Assembly (NCBI GenBank): GCA_016178725.1
Contig: JACOSV010000018.1
Coordinates: 1-64,000, forward strand
Length of the DNA stretch: 64,000 bases
DNA from: Candidatus Eiseniibacteriota bacterium
Lineage (GTDB): Bacteria > Eisenbacteria > RBG-16-71-46
Direction: 5' to 3'
Shown here in pieces: positions 13,771 through 22,506 of the stretch. Both the position numbers and the translations under genes were made by a program. Within the stretch, counting starts at the first letter, position 1. Each line of letters begins with the position of its first letter. Below the pieces are notes generated by a model. That model was not told the DNA's origin, made no database searches, and was given only the letters and a program-made list of their open reading frames with translations.

Positions 13771-14337
13771 ATGGGCCGCCAGCGTCGCAGACCGGGATCG
13801 GGCCCGCGGGTGGGCTGGGCCGCGCTCGCGCTGCTGCTCGCCGCGGCGCCGGCTCGCGCCGCCGATCTGCGCATCGGCTTCATCGACTCGGGCCGCATCT
13901 TCCAGGAGTACGCGGACGCCAAGGAGGCGCAGGGCCGCTTCGACCGTCAGGTGCAGGGCTGGCGCGACGAGGCGGGCGAGAAGGAGAAGGCGGTCAGGCA
14001 GCTGCGCACCGACGTGCGCGACATGTCGCCGATCCTGTCGTCGCTCAAGCGGCAGGAGAAGGAGGTCGCGCTGCAGAAGGGGATCGAGGACTACGAGCGG
14101 TTCGTGCAGAGCATCTGGGGCCCGCAGGGCCGCGCCGCGCTGGAGAACACGCGCGCGACCCAGGACGTCGTCAACCAGATCCGCGCCGTGGTCGAGAAGC
14201 TCGCCGGAGAGCGCGGGCTCGATCTGGTGTTCGATGCCGCGGGCGGGTACATCATCTATGCCGACAAATCCCTGGATCTCACCGCGGAGGTCATCCGCCG
14301 GCTGAACGAGCGGAGCACCTCCGGCGCCGCGCACTAG
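13771..14337 (+). CDS. skp: OmpH/Skp family periplasmic chaperone
   Basis: A 188-residue periplasmic chaperone that holds unfolded outer-membrane proteins for BamA. It has a signal peptide ending near residue 30 (WAALALLLAAAPARA), the characteristic start of the mature protein (LRIGFIDSGRIFQEY), and a long helical charged region about residues 50-140 that would form the tentacles. The C-terminal segment returns to the body (GLDLVFDAAGGYIIYADKSLDLT). It begins 3 bases after bamA, the usual bamA-skp-lpxD order of diderm bacteria. Confidence 0.9.
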   Translation: MGRQRRRPGSGPRVGWAALALLLAAAPARAADLRIGFIDSGRIFQEYADAKEAQGRFDRQVQGWRDEAGEKEKAVRQLRTDVRDMSPILSSLKRQEKEVALQKGIEDYERFVQSIWGPQGRAALENTRATQDVVNQIRAVVEKLAGERGLDLVFDAAGGYIIYADKSLDLTAEVIRRLNERSTSGAAH

Positions 14338-14347
14338 GAGGCCGGGC

Positions 14348-15403
14348 ATGGTCACGCGTTCGCTGTCGGAGCTGGCCGCCGAGCTCAACGGCGAGGTGGT
14401 CGGCGATCCCACCGTGGTGATCGGCGGCGTCGCGGGAATCCGCGAAGCGATGCCGGGCGACATCACGTTCCTCGCCAACAGCCGCTACGACGCCCACCTG
14501 CGCGAGACCGCGGCCTCGGCGGTGATCTGCTCGCGCGAGGCGCGCGACACGGCGATCCCGCTGATCATCGTGGACAACCCGTATCTCGCGTTCCAGCGCG
14601 CGGTGCGCATCTTCCGCCCCGACCGCCACCGGCCGGCGCCGGGGGTCCACGCGACCGCGGTGGTCTCGCCCGAGGCGTCGCTCGGCGACCAGGTCTCGAT
14701 CGGGCCCTACTGCGTGATCGAAGCCGGGGCGCGGATCGGCGACCGCACGGTGCTGATGACGGGCTGCGTGATCGGGCACGGCAGCGTGATCGGCGACGAC
14801 ACGTTCCTCTACCCGCAGGTGATCGTGCGCGAGGACTGTGTGCTCGGGTCGCGCTGCATCCTGCATCCCGGCATCATCGTCGGCAGCGACGGATTCGGCT
14901 TCGCGTTCGACGCGGGCCGGTTCCACAAGGTGCCTCAGGTGGGGAACGTCGTGGTGGGCGACGACGTCGAGATCGGCGCCAACACCACGATCGACCGCGC
15001 CACCACGCACAGCACGCGCATCGGTGACGGCACGAAGATCGACAACCTGGTTCAGATCGGACACAACGTCGTGATCGGCCGGCACTGCATCATCGTCGCC
15101 CAGGTCGGGATCTCCGGCAGCACCGAGCTCGAAGACCACGTGACGCTCGGCGGTCAGGCGGGGCTCGTCGGCCACATCCGGATCGGCAAGGGCGCGATGG
15201 TCGGCGCGCAGAGCGGCGTTACCAAGTCGGTGCCGGCCGAGACCGTGGTCACGGGGTACCCGGCGACGCAGCACATCCTGTGGCGGAAGCTGCAGGCGCT
15301 GTTCCACCGGCTCCCCGATCTCTCGCAGCGCACGCGCGACCTGGAGGAGCGGGTCGCCGGGCTCGAGCGCGAGCGCGAGCGGGCGCGCGAGGGGGTGCGA
15401 TGA
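14348..15403 (+). CDS. lpxD: UDP-3-O-acylglucosamine N-acyltransferase LpxD
   Basis: Adds the N-linked hydroxyacyl chain in lipid A synthesis (third step). The 351-residue protein has an N-terminal LpxD domain ([17 protein letters not shown], then [11 protein letters not shown]) and left-handed parallel beta-helix hexapeptide repeats from about residue 100. The GSDGFGFA and NTTIDRA...[13 protein letters not shown] signatures, the latter with the catalytic His, are typical. A helical C-terminal tail (residues about 315-351) is rich in Glu and Arg. ATG at 14348 follows an AGGAGG-type site. The stop overlaps the lpxC/fabZ ATG. Confidence 0.96.
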   Translation: MVTRSLSELAAELNGEVVGDPTVVIGGVAGIREAMPGDITFLANSRYDAHLRETAASAVICSREARDTAIPLIIVDNPYLAFQRAVRIFRPDRHRPAPGVHATAVVSPEASLGDQVSIGPYCVIEAGARIGDRTVLMTGCVIGHGSVIGDDTFLYPQVIVREDCVLGSRCILHPGIIVGSDGFGFAFDAGRFHKVPQVGNVVVGDDVEIGANTTIDRATTHSTRIGDGTKIDNLVQIGHNVVIGRHCIIVAQVGISGSTELEDHVTLGGQAGLVGHIRIGKGAMVGAQSGVTKSVPAETVVTGYPATQHILWRKLQALFHRLPDLSQRTRDLEERVAGLERERERAREGVR

Positions 15404-16722
15404 CGTCGCGGATGCAGCAAACGATCGCGCAGCCGGTGAGCTTCGAGGGGATCGGCCTGCACACCGGCCAGCGCGGCGGCGTGACGTTCCGGCCGGCGCC
15501 GCCCGATTCGGGCGTGCGCTTCGTGCGCACCGACTTGAACGGGCGTCCCGAGGTCGCGGTGCGGCCGGCGAACGCGCACTTCGATCCCAACGCCGGCCGT
15601 CGCACGATCCTGCGCCAGGGCTCCGTGCAGGTGCACAGCATGGAGCACATCCTCGCCGCCATCGCCGGGCTCGGGATCGACAACCTCGCGATCGAGCTCT
15701 CCTCGATGGAAGCGCCGGAGCCGGCCGACGGCAGCGCGGCGCCGATCGCGACGCTGCTGCGCGAGGCGGGCATCGTCGATCAGGATCGCCCCAAGCGGCA
15801 CATCAAGGTGACCAAGCCGGTGACGTGGTCCGAGAACGGCATCCTGGTCTCGGCCGAGCCCTACAACGGTCTCAAGCTGAGCTTCACGATCGACTACGAC
15901 CATCCGGTGATCGGCCACCAGAGCATCTCGATCGACATGAACGACGGCGCGTTCATGGAGGAGATCGCGCCCGCGCGCACGTTCGTCCTCGAGCGCGACA
16001 TCGAGGCGCTGCGCCGCGCCGGATGGATCAAGGGCGGGCGCATGGAGAGCGCGGTCGTGGTCGGCGCCGACAAGGTGCTGAATCCCGAGCCGCTGCGCTT
16101 CCCGGACGAGTTCGTGCGCCACAAGGTGCTGGATCTGCTCGGCGACCTGTTCCTGCTCGGCCGCCCGCTGCTCGGGCACGTGCGCGCGGTGCGCTCCGGG
16201 CACCAGAGCCACGTTGCGTTCGTGAAGCACCTGGAGGAATCCCTGCCGCTGCCGGGCCGGCGTCCCGGCGCGTCGCCGGACGAGTGGGACACGGCGGCGG
16301 TGATGGACATCCTGCCGCACCGCTATCCGTTCCTGCTCGTCGACCGCATCCTGAAGATCGACGAGGGACGCTCGATCGAGGGCATCAAGAACGTGACGAT
16401 CAACGAGCCGTTCTTCCAGGGACACTTCCCGGGCCACCCGATCATGCCCGCGGTGCTGATCATCGAGGCGATGGCGCAGATCGGCGGGCTCCTGCTGCTC
16501 CATTCGATCGACGATCCGCACGACAAGCTCATGTACTTCATGGGCATCGATGCCGCGCGCTTCCGCCGTCCGGTGACACCCGGCGACCAGCTGCGCTTCC
16601 ATCTCACGCTGCTCAAGCTCAAGAGCGGGACGGCGAAGATGAAGGGCGAGGCGTACGTCGAGGACCAGCTGGTCGCCGAGGCCGAGCTGCTCGCGACGGT
16701 CGTGGACCGGCGGCACGCATGA
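15400..16722 (+). CDS. lpxC/fabZ: Bifunctional LpxC deacetylase / FabZ dehydratase fusion
   Basis: A 440-residue fusion. The first ~285 residues are LpxC, the zinc UDP-3-O-acyl-GlcNAc deacetylase that commits flux to lipid A. It has [18 protein letters not shown] with zinc His, HKVLDLLGD and SGHQSH with catalytic His. Residues about 298-440 are FabZ, the 3-hydroxyacyl-ACP dehydratase, with [14 protein letters not shown] and [18 protein letters not shown]. The linker is only about a dozen residues. The two enzymes compete for 3-hydroxyacyl-ACP in other bacteria, and such fusions are known in Bacteroidetes and relatives. The start overlaps the lpxD stop and the end overlaps the lpxA start. Confidence 0.95.
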   Translation: MTSRMQQTIAQPVSFEGIGLHTGQRGGVTFRPAPPDSGVRFVRTDLNGRPEVAVRPANAHFDPNAGRRTILRQGSVQVHSMEHILAAIAGLGIDNLAIELSSMEAPEPADGSAAPIATLLREAGIVDQDRPKRHIKVTKPVTWSENGILVSAEPYNGLKLSFTIDYDHPVIGHQSISIDMNDGAFMEEIAPARTFVLERDIEALRRAGWIKGGRMESAVVVGADKVLNPEPLRFPDEFVRHKVLDLLGDLFLLGRPLLGHVRAVRSGHQSHVAFVKHLEESLPLPGRRPGASPDEWDTAAVMDILPHRYPFLLVDRILKIDEGRSIEGIKNVTINEPFFQGHFPGHPIMPAVLIIEAMAQIGGLLLLHSIDDPHDKLMYFMGIDAARFRRPVTPGDQLRFHLTLLKLKSGTAKMKGEAYVEDQLVAEAELLATVVDRRHA

Positions 16723-17495
16723 CGACGACCATCCATCCCGCGGCGTTCGTCGAGGACGGCGCCGAGCTCGGGACCGGCGTCGAGATCGGCCCCGGCGCGG
16801 TCATCGGCCCGCGGGTCCGGATCGGCGACGGCACGCGCGTCGGCAGCCACGCGCTGGTGACGGGATGGACCACGATCGGCCGCGGTTGTCGTCTGCACCA
16901 CGGCGCGGTCGCGGGCAGCCCGCCGCAGGATCTCAAGTACGCGGGCGAGCCCTCGTACCTCGAAATCGGGGACCACACCGAGCTGCGCGAGTACGTCACG
17001 GCCAACCTCGCGACCGAGCCGGGCGCGACGACGCGGATCGGCAGCCACTGCCTGCTGATGGCCTACGCGCACGTCGCGCACAACTGCCAGATCGGCGACC
17101 ACGCGATCATCGCCAACGCCGTGCAGTTCGCGGGCTACGTGACCGTCGAGGACTGGGCGATCGTCGGCGGCGGCACGGTCGTGCACCAGTTCGTGCGCAT
17201 CGGCCGGCACAGCATCGTCGGCGGCGGATCGCGCATCGCGCAGGACGTGGCGCCGTTCATGATGGCCGCGGGAGCGCCGCCGCGCTGCACCGGCGTCAAC
17301 AAGGTCGGGCTCGAGCGCCGCGGCTTCTCACGCGCGACTCGCGACGCGCTCGATCGCAGCTACCGCCTGCTGTTCCGCGACGGCCTCACGGTGGCCGAGG
17401 CCGCCGCGCGGATGCGCGAGCGCCATCCGGCGATCCACGAGGTCGAGGCGCTGGCGCGCTTCGCCGAGACGTCGGCGCGCGGGCTCACGCGCTGA
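16719..17495 (+). CDS. lpxA: Acyl-ACP--UDP-N-acetylglucosamine O-acyltransferase LpxA
   Basis: First acyltransferase of lipid A synthesis; 258 residues, the usual length. The hexapeptide beta-helix runs from the start ([26 protein letters not shown]). LpxA-specific motifs are [36 protein letters not shown], the catalytic-His region [17 protein letters not shown], and the helical C-terminus starting at [13 protein letters not shown]. The next gene is an oxidoreductase of the kind that makes UDP-GlcNAc3N in some species, so the acceptor may be an amino-sugar analogue; this is inference. Confidence 0.96.
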   Translation: MTTTIHPAAFVEDGAELGTGVEIGPGAVIGPRVRIGDGTRVGSHALVTGWTTIGRGCRLHHGAVAGSPPQDLKYAGEPSYLEIGDHTELREYVTANLATEPGATTRIGSHCLLMAYAHVAHNCQIGDHAIIANAVQFAGYVTVEDWAIVGGGTVVHQFVRIGRHSIVGGGSRIAQDVAPFMMAAGAPPRCTGVNKVGLERRGFSRATRDALDRSYRLLFRDGLTVAEAAARMRERHPAIHEVEALARFAETSARGLTR

Positions 17496-17503
17496 CCGTC
17501 GCG

Positions 17504-18451
17504 ATGGATCGCGTGCGCGTCGGCGTCTGGGGGGCGGGCGTCTGGGGCGAGAAGCACGCCCGCGTCTACGCCGGGCTGCCGCAGGCGGATCTGGCCGGCG
17601 TCTTCGATCGCCATCCCGGACGCGGCGCGGAGATCGCGGCGCGCCACGGCGGCACGGCGTTCGCGAGCGCCGCGGCGCTGCTCGACGTGTGCGAGGCCGT
17701 TTCGATCGCCGTGCCCACGGTGGACCACCGCGCCGCGACCGAGCAGGCGCTGGCCGCCGGATGCCACGTGCTGGTCGAGAAGCCGATGGCGACGGACGTG
17801 GCCGAGGCCGACGCGATGATCGTCGCGGCGCAGCGCGCCGGCCGCACGCTCCAGGTCGGCCAGGTCGAGCGCTTCAATCCCGCGCTGATCGCCGCGCGTC
17901 CGCTGGTGCGCGCGCCCAAGTTCATCGAGGCGCACCGGCTCGCCGCGTTCCAGCCGCGCTCGCTCGACATCGACGTGGTGCTCGACCTGATGATCCACGA
18001 TCTCGACGCCGTGCTCCATCTCACCGGACAGCTGCCGAGCGCCGTGTCGGCGGTCGGCGTTGCGGTGCTCTCGCACACGGTGGACATCGCCAACGCGCGG
18101 CTCGAGTTCGACGACGGCTGCGTCGCGAACCTGACCGCGAGCCGCGTTTCACAGGAGCGCCTGCGGCGCATCCGGTTCTTCCAGGGCGACGCGTATCTCT
18201 CGATCGATCTGTTCGCGAAGAGCGGCGAGATGCTGCGCGTGGACCGCGCCGCGCGCCCGCCGATCCAACGCGCCGCGCTCGACGTGCAGGACGGCGAGCC
18301 GCTGGCGCTCGAGCTTGGCGCGTTCCTCGACGCGGTCCGCGGGCGCGGCGAGGGCGCCGCCTCCGCGAAGGCCGGGCGCGAGGCGCTGCGCGTCGCCGCG
18401 GAGGTGCGCGCGGCCATGGAGCGGCGGGCGCTGCAGTGGGCGGCGGGCTAG
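17504..18451 (+). CDS. Gfo/Idh/MocA family NAD(P)-dependent oxidoreductase (GnnA-like by position)
   Basis: A 315-residue dehydrogenase. The Rossmann motif is GVWGAGVWGEKHARVY at the N-terminus, and the conserved HVLVEKPMATDVAEAD follows near residue 90 with the family Lys. The C-terminal domain holds DLMIHDLDAVLHL with a catalytic-type His. It sits between lpxA and lpxB, where some bacteria carry gnnA, which oxidises UDP-GlcNAc at C3. The aminotransferase partner gnnB is not beside it. A role in lipid A sugar modification is therefore a positional inference; another sugar substrate is possible. ATG 17504 is 8 bases after lpxA. Confidence 0.8.
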   Translation: MDRVRVGVWGAGVWGEKHARVYAGLPQADLAGVFDRHPGRGAEIAARHGGTAFASAAALLDVCEAVSIAVPTVDHRAATEQALAAGCHVLVEKPMATDVAEADAMIVAAQRAGRTLQVGQVERFNPALIAARPLVRAPKFIEAHRLAAFQPRSLDIDVVLDLMIHDLDAVLHLTGQLPSAVSAVGVAVLSHTVDIANARLEFDDGCVANLTASRVSQERLRRIRFFQGDAYLSIDLFAKSGEMLRVDRAARPPIQRAALDVQDGEPLALELGAFLDAVRGRGEGAASAKAGREALRVAAEVRAAMERRALQWAAG

Positions 18452-19629
18452 ACCCCCGGCGGCGCGCGGCGGGGGCGGAGGCGCGCGCGCCGCTCGCGTC
18501 CGGCGCGGGCGAGCGCCGTTTTCTGATCGTCGCGGGCGAGCCGTCGGGCGATCAGCACGCGGCGCGGCTCGTCGCCGCGCTCCGGCGCCTCGGTCCGTGC
18601 CGCATCGCCGGTGTCGCCGGACCGGATCTGCGCGCCGCGGGCGTCGAGCCGCTGGCGCGCATGGAGGATCTCGCGCTGCTGGGCTTCACCGGGATCGTCG
18701 CGCGCCTGCCGGAGCTCCTGCGCGTGCGCGCGCGGCTGATCGCGGCGCTGCGCGAGTTCCAGCCCCACGCGGTCGTGCTGGTCGACTATCCCGGCTTCAA
18801 TCTGCGGCTCGGCCCGCGGCTGCGCCGCGCCGGCGCGCGGCTCTTCTATTACATCGCGCCGCAGGTGTGGGCCTGGCATCCCAAGCGCGCGCGCGCGATG
18901 GCGGGCTGGGTCGACCGGCTCGCGGTCGTGTTCCCGTTCGAGGAGCCGATCTTCCGCGCGGCGGGCGTGACGGTGCGCTTCGTCGGCCACCCGATGATCG
19001 ACGGGCTCGCGCCCGAGGTGGACGAGGCACGCTTCCGCGCCGAGATCGCCGCGGGGGCGAACCACCGTATCCTCGGCCTCCTGCCCGGCAGCCGCGCGCA
19101 GGAGCTCGAGCGCCATCTCGCGCCGATGGTCGAGGCCGCGCGGCAGCTGATGCGCGAACGCCGCGATCTGGTCGGCGTGCTGCCGCTCGCGGGCGCGCTG
19201 GCCGAGGAGCGGCTCGGCGAGTTCGATCTCGAGGGCATCCGCGTCGTGCGCGGACGCGTGCACGCCGTCCAGGCCTACGCCACCGCGTGCGCGGTCGCGT
19301 CGGGGACGGCGACGCTCGAGACCGCGATCTTCGGCACGCCGCTCGCGATCGTCTACCGCACGGGCCGGCTCAACTACGCGATCGCGCGGCGCGTCGTGCG
19401 CCTGCCGCGGATCGGGCTGCCCAACATCGTCGCGGGCGAGGAGGTTGCGCCGGAGCTGATCCAGGACGCCCTGACGCCGGAGCGCCTCGCGGCGACGCTC
19501 GCCCCGTGGCTCGACGATCCGGGCGTGCGCGCCGCGCAGGCGCGGCGGCTCGCGGTGGTGCGCGAACGTCTCGGCGGGCCGGGGGCCTCGGCGCGCGCCG
19601 CCGAGTGGCTGTGGTCGCTCGCGGCATGA
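18436..19629 (+). CDS. lpxB: Lipid-A-disaccharide synthase LpxB
   Basis: Condenses UDP-diacylglucosamine with lipid X to form the lipid A disaccharide. The 397-residue GT-B protein shows the N-terminal FLIVAGEPSGDQHAARLVAAL, the substrate region VLVDYPGFNLRL, IAPQVWAWHPKRA, VGHPMIDGL, and the nucleotide-binding LLPGSRAQELERHLAPM, followed by SGTATLETAI. GTG 18436 is the only plausible start ahead of the conserved region and gives a 30-residue Arg/Ala-rich extension; it overlaps the previous gene by 16 bases. The last codon overlaps the next ATG. Confidence 0.93.
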   Translation: MGGGLDPRRRAAGAEARAPLASGAGERRFLIVAGEPSGDQHAARLVAALRRLGPCRIAGVAGPDLRAAGVEPLARMEDLALLGFTGIVARLPELLRVRARLIAALREFQPHAVVLVDYPGFNLRLGPRLRRAGARLFYYIAPQVWAWHPKRARAMAGWVDRLAVVFPFEEPIFRAAGVTVRFVGHPMIDGLAPEVDEARFRAEIAAGANHRILGLLPGSRAQELERHLAPMVEAARQLMRERRDLVGVLPLAGALAEERLGEFDLEGIRVVRGRVHAVQAYATACAVASGTATLETAIFGTPLAIVYRTGRLNYAIARRVVRLPRIGLPNIVAGEEVAPELIQDALTPERLAATLAPWLDDPGVRAAQARRLAVVRERLGGPGASARAAEWLWSLAA

Positions 19630-20288
19630 GCGGTCGCTATCCGTGGTGGGTCAGGCTGGCGGCGGTGGTGGCCTGGGCGGCGGTGATGACGCTCGGGGCA
19701 ACGTGGCGCGTGCGCCGGATCGGCCCCGACCCGCGCCGCACGGGACGCCCCGGATCGGGGGGCTGCATCTTCGCGGTCTGGCATGCGCAACAGCTCTCGC
19801 TCGCATACACCCATCGCCACGGCGCGATCGCGGTGTTGTCGAGCCATCATCGCGATGGCGAGCTCATGTCCCGGGTGCTGGTCCGGCTCGGCTTCATCAG
19901 CGCACGGGGATCGAGCACGCGCGGCGCCGAGGGCGGGCTGCGTGAGATGCTGCGCTACGCGAGGCGTGGACACTCCCTGGCCATGACCCCCGATGGTCCG
20001 CGCGGCCCGGCCGAGCGCGTGAAGCCCGGCACGGTCTACCTCGCCAGCCGGACCGGGCTACCGGTGGTTCCGGTGGGCGGCGCCGCCACGCGGGCATGGC
20101 GTCTCCGTTCGTGGGACCGATTCACCGTTCCGCGACCGTTCTCTCGAGTGGTGGTGGCGTACGGGGATCCGATTCTCGTCCCGGCGGCGATCGAGGATTC
20201 CGAAATGGAAATCTGGCGCGACAGGATCGAGGCGTCGATTCGCGAGGCCAACCTGCGGGCCGATGCCGGCGCAGAGGCCCGGGGATGA
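19626..20288 (+). CDS. DUF374 lysophospholipid-acyltransferase-like protein, candidate late lipid A acyltransferase
   Basis: A 220-residue membrane-associated protein of the DUF374/LPLAT family. The N-terminal helix (about residues 7-25) anchors it. The core has FAVWHAQQLSL, SSHHRDGELMSRVLVRLGF, RGSSTRGAEGGLREML and AMTPDGPRGPAERVKPG, all hallmark DUF374 motifs. Some DUF374 proteins (LpxJ type) add secondary acyl chains to lipid A. Its place between lpxB and waaA, and the absence of LpxL or LpxM in the window, support such a role, but the substrate is inferred. Confidence 0.83.
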   Translation: MSGRYPWWVRLAAVVAWAAVMTLGATWRVRRIGPDPRRTGRPGSGGCIFAVWHAQQLSLAYTHRHGAIAVLSSHHRDGELMSRVLVRLGFISARGSSTRGAEGGLREMLRYARRGHSLAMTPDGPRGPAERVKPGTVYLASRTGLPVVPVGGAATRAWRLRSWDRFTVPRPFSRVVVAYGDPILVPAAIEDSEMEIWRDRIEASIREANLRADAGAEARG

Positions 20289-21544
20289 GCCTCGCGTGGG
20301 CGGCCTATCGCACGGTAGCGCCGCTGCTCGGCGCGGCCGCGCCCGCGGCGCGCATCTTCGCCTCGCCGGCCGAGCGCCCGCTGTGGGGCGAACGGCTCGG
20401 ACAGGTCACGGCGCCGGACGTGACCGACGCGTGGATCCACGCCGCCTCGCTCGGCGAGGCGCTCGCGGTCGGCCCGCTCGTGCGCGAGCTCGAGGAACTG
20501 GCGCCGCGCGCGCGCTTCCAGCTCACCGCGACGACGCGCGGCGGCCGCGCGCGGCTCGCGGGACTCGGCCCCCCGTACGCCCTCGCGCCGCTCGACGCGC
20601 CGCAGCCGGTCGGACGGTTCCTCGCGGGCGTGCGGCCGCGCCGGCTCGTGCTGATCGAGACCGAGCTCTGGCCGCACTGGCTGCTCGCGGCGCGCGAACA
20701 GGGACTGCCGGTCGCGGTCGTGAGCGCGCGGCTCTCGCGCCGCTCGGTCCATCGTTACGCTCGTCTCGGGTCCTCGTTCCGCGAGCTGGTGGCGGGTCTC
20801 GCCGCGGTGCTGTGTCAGACCGGCGAGGACCGCGAGCGCTGGATTGCGGCCGGCGCACCCGCCGGCCGGAGCGCCGTGGTCGGCAACCTCAAGACCGACG
20901 CGCTGCCCGGGCCGGCGCCGCATCGCGACCGCGGGCGCATCGATCTCGGACTCGATCCCGATCGGCCCCTGATGGTGTTCGGCAACGTGCGCCCCGGTGA
21001 GCTGCGCGCGATCGCGCCGGCGTGGCGTGCGCTGCCCGAGGCGGTGCGCGCGCGCTGGCAGGTGGTGGCGGTGCCGCGGCATCCGCGCGCCGCGAGCGAG
21101 CTGCGCAGCGAGGCAAAGGCGGCCGGCCTCGCGGCGGGCGAGCCGAACCGTGCGTCCGGCGCCGACGGCGCGTGGCGCTGGGATCATCATCTCGGCGTGC
21201 TGCAGCGCTACTACGCGGTCGCGGATCTCGCGATCGTGGGCGGAACGTTCGCCCCCTACGGCGGGCACAATCCCATCGAACCGGCCGCGTGCGGCGCGGC
21301 GGTGGTGATCGGACCGCATCACGCCGCTCAGAGCGAAGGGGTGCGCGCGCTCCTCGCCGCGGGCGGCGCGCGCGTCGCCACCGACGAAGCGGCGCTCGCG
21401 AGGACCCTGCGTGAGCTGCTCGGCGACGACGCCGCGCGCGCGGCGTGCGCGGCCGCAGCCTTCAGTTCGGTCGCGGCGCAGCGGGGCGCGACGCGGCGGG
21501 CGGTGGCGATGCTCGCGACGTGGGGATTCTGGCCCGCATCATGA
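20285..21544 (+). CDS. waaA: 3-deoxy-D-manno-octulosonic acid (Kdo) transferase WaaA
   Basis: Transfers Kdo from CMP-Kdo to lipid IVA at the inner membrane. The 419-residue protein has an N-terminal membrane-anchor region, WIHAASLGEALAVGPLVREL, then VLIETELWPHWLLAAREQGLPVAVVSARLS, the family's hallmark. In the C-terminal GT-B half VVAVPRHPRA and VGGTFAPYGGHNPIEPAACG are visible, the last being diagnostic for WaaA. It is not possible to tell from sequence whether it adds one or two Kdo units. ATGA overlaps join it to both neighbours. Confidence 0.94.
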   Translation: MSLAWAAYRTVAPLLGAAAPAARIFASPAERPLWGERLGQVTAPDVTDAWIHAASLGEALAVGPLVRELEELAPRARFQLTATTRGGRARLAGLGPPYALAPLDAPQPVGRFLAGVRPRRLVLIETELWPHWLLAAREQGLPVAVVSARLSRRSVHRYARLGSSFRELVAGLAAVLCQTGEDRERWIAAGAPAGRSAVVGNLKTDALPGPAPHRDRGRIDLGLDPDRPLMVFGNVRPGELRAIAPAWRALPEAVRARWQVVAVPRHPRAASELRSEAKAAGLAAGEPNRASGADGAWRWDHHLGVLQRYYAVADLAIVGGTFAPYGGHNPIEPAACGAAVVIGPHHAAQSEGVRALLAAGGARVATDEAALARTLRELLGDDAARAACAAAAFSSVAAQRGATRRAVAMLATWGFWPAS

Positions 21545-22506
21545 GCACGACGTCGCCAGCGGCGCGGGCGGGCGCCTCTCTGTTCGCCGCGGCGTGGGAG
21601 GCGCGGCGTCGCGGCTACGCGCGCGGCTGGCTCCGGCCGCGCCGCGTGCCGGCGCGCGTCGTGAGCATCGGCAACCTCACGGTCGGGGGGACCGGAAAGA
21701 CGACGCTCGCGCTCCACCTCGTCCGGCTCGCCCGCGCCCGCGGTCTGCGCGCGACGGTGGTGGCGCGCGACTACCGTCCGGGGCCGGCGGGGCGCGCGGA
21801 CGAGAGCCTGCTCTACGCCCGCGCGTTCGGCGCGGAGACCATCTTCACCGGGCGCCGCAAGACGGAGCTCGCGGCGCGCGCGGCCGCGGCGGGATGGTCG
21901 CCGATCGTGATCGACGACGGGTTCTCGACCTGGTCGCTCGAGCGCGATCTGGACATCGTGCTGCTCGACGCGCGCGACCTCTGGGGCGGCGGCGCGCTGC
22001 TCCCCGCCGGTCGGCTGCGCGAGCCGCGGCGGGCGCTGCAGCGCGCGGAGGTCGTCGTGATCTCGCGCCTCGCCGCCGGCGAGGATCCGGCGCCGTGGAT
22101 GGACGAGGCGCGGCGTTACGCGCCCGCGGCGCTGATCGCGGCGGGCCGTCATCGCGTCGCCGGCGTCCGGCGTCTCGACGGCTCGGCGGCCGCGGGCGGT
22201 GGGCGCGTGCGCGTGGTAACGGCGACCGGCAATCCCGACGCGGTGGCGGCGAGCGCGAAGGAGGCCGGCCTGGACGTCGCGGCCCTCGCGCGATATCGCG
22301 ATCATCACTGGTTCACCGCCGCCGAGGCGGAGCGCGAGCGGCGTCTCGCGCGCGACGCGGGCGCCACGTTGCTGATGACGGCGAAGGACGGGGTGCGCTG
22401 GCCCGCGCCGGCCGATCCCGACGTGCGCGTGCTCGAGGTCGAGTGGGCGTGGGTCGCGAACGGCGAGGCGGTCGAGCGGCTCGCATTCGAGGAGGATGCG
22501 CGATGA
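21541..22506 (+). CDS. lpxK: Tetraacyldisaccharide 4'-kinase LpxK
   Basis: Phosphorylates the 4' position of the lipid A disaccharide. The 321-residue protein begins with a hydrophobic membrane-binding segment, then VVSIGNLTVGGTGKTTLAL, which contains the P-loop near residues 45-55. VIDDGFSTWSLERDLDIVLLDA matches the family's DDGFQH-type motif, with Phe-Ser in place of the more common Gln-His. A late YRDHHWFTAAE stretch is also characteristic. Start ATG 21541 overlaps the waaA stop; nadB overlaps its end. Confidence 0.93.
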   Translation: MSTTSPAARAGASLFAAAWEARRRGYARGWLRPRRVPARVVSIGNLTVGGTGKTTLALHLVRLARARGLRATVVARDYRPGPAGRADESLLYARAFGAETIFTGRRKTELAARAAAAGWSPIVIDDGFSTWSLERDLDIVLLDARDLWGGGALLPAGRLREPRRALQRAEVVVISRLAAGEDPAPWMDEARRYAPAALIAAGRHRVAGVRRLDGSAAAGGGRVRVVTATGNPDAVAASAKEAGLDVAALARYRDHHWFTAAEAERERRLARDAGATLLMTAKDGVRWPAPADPDVRVLEVEWAWVANGEAVERLAFEEDAR

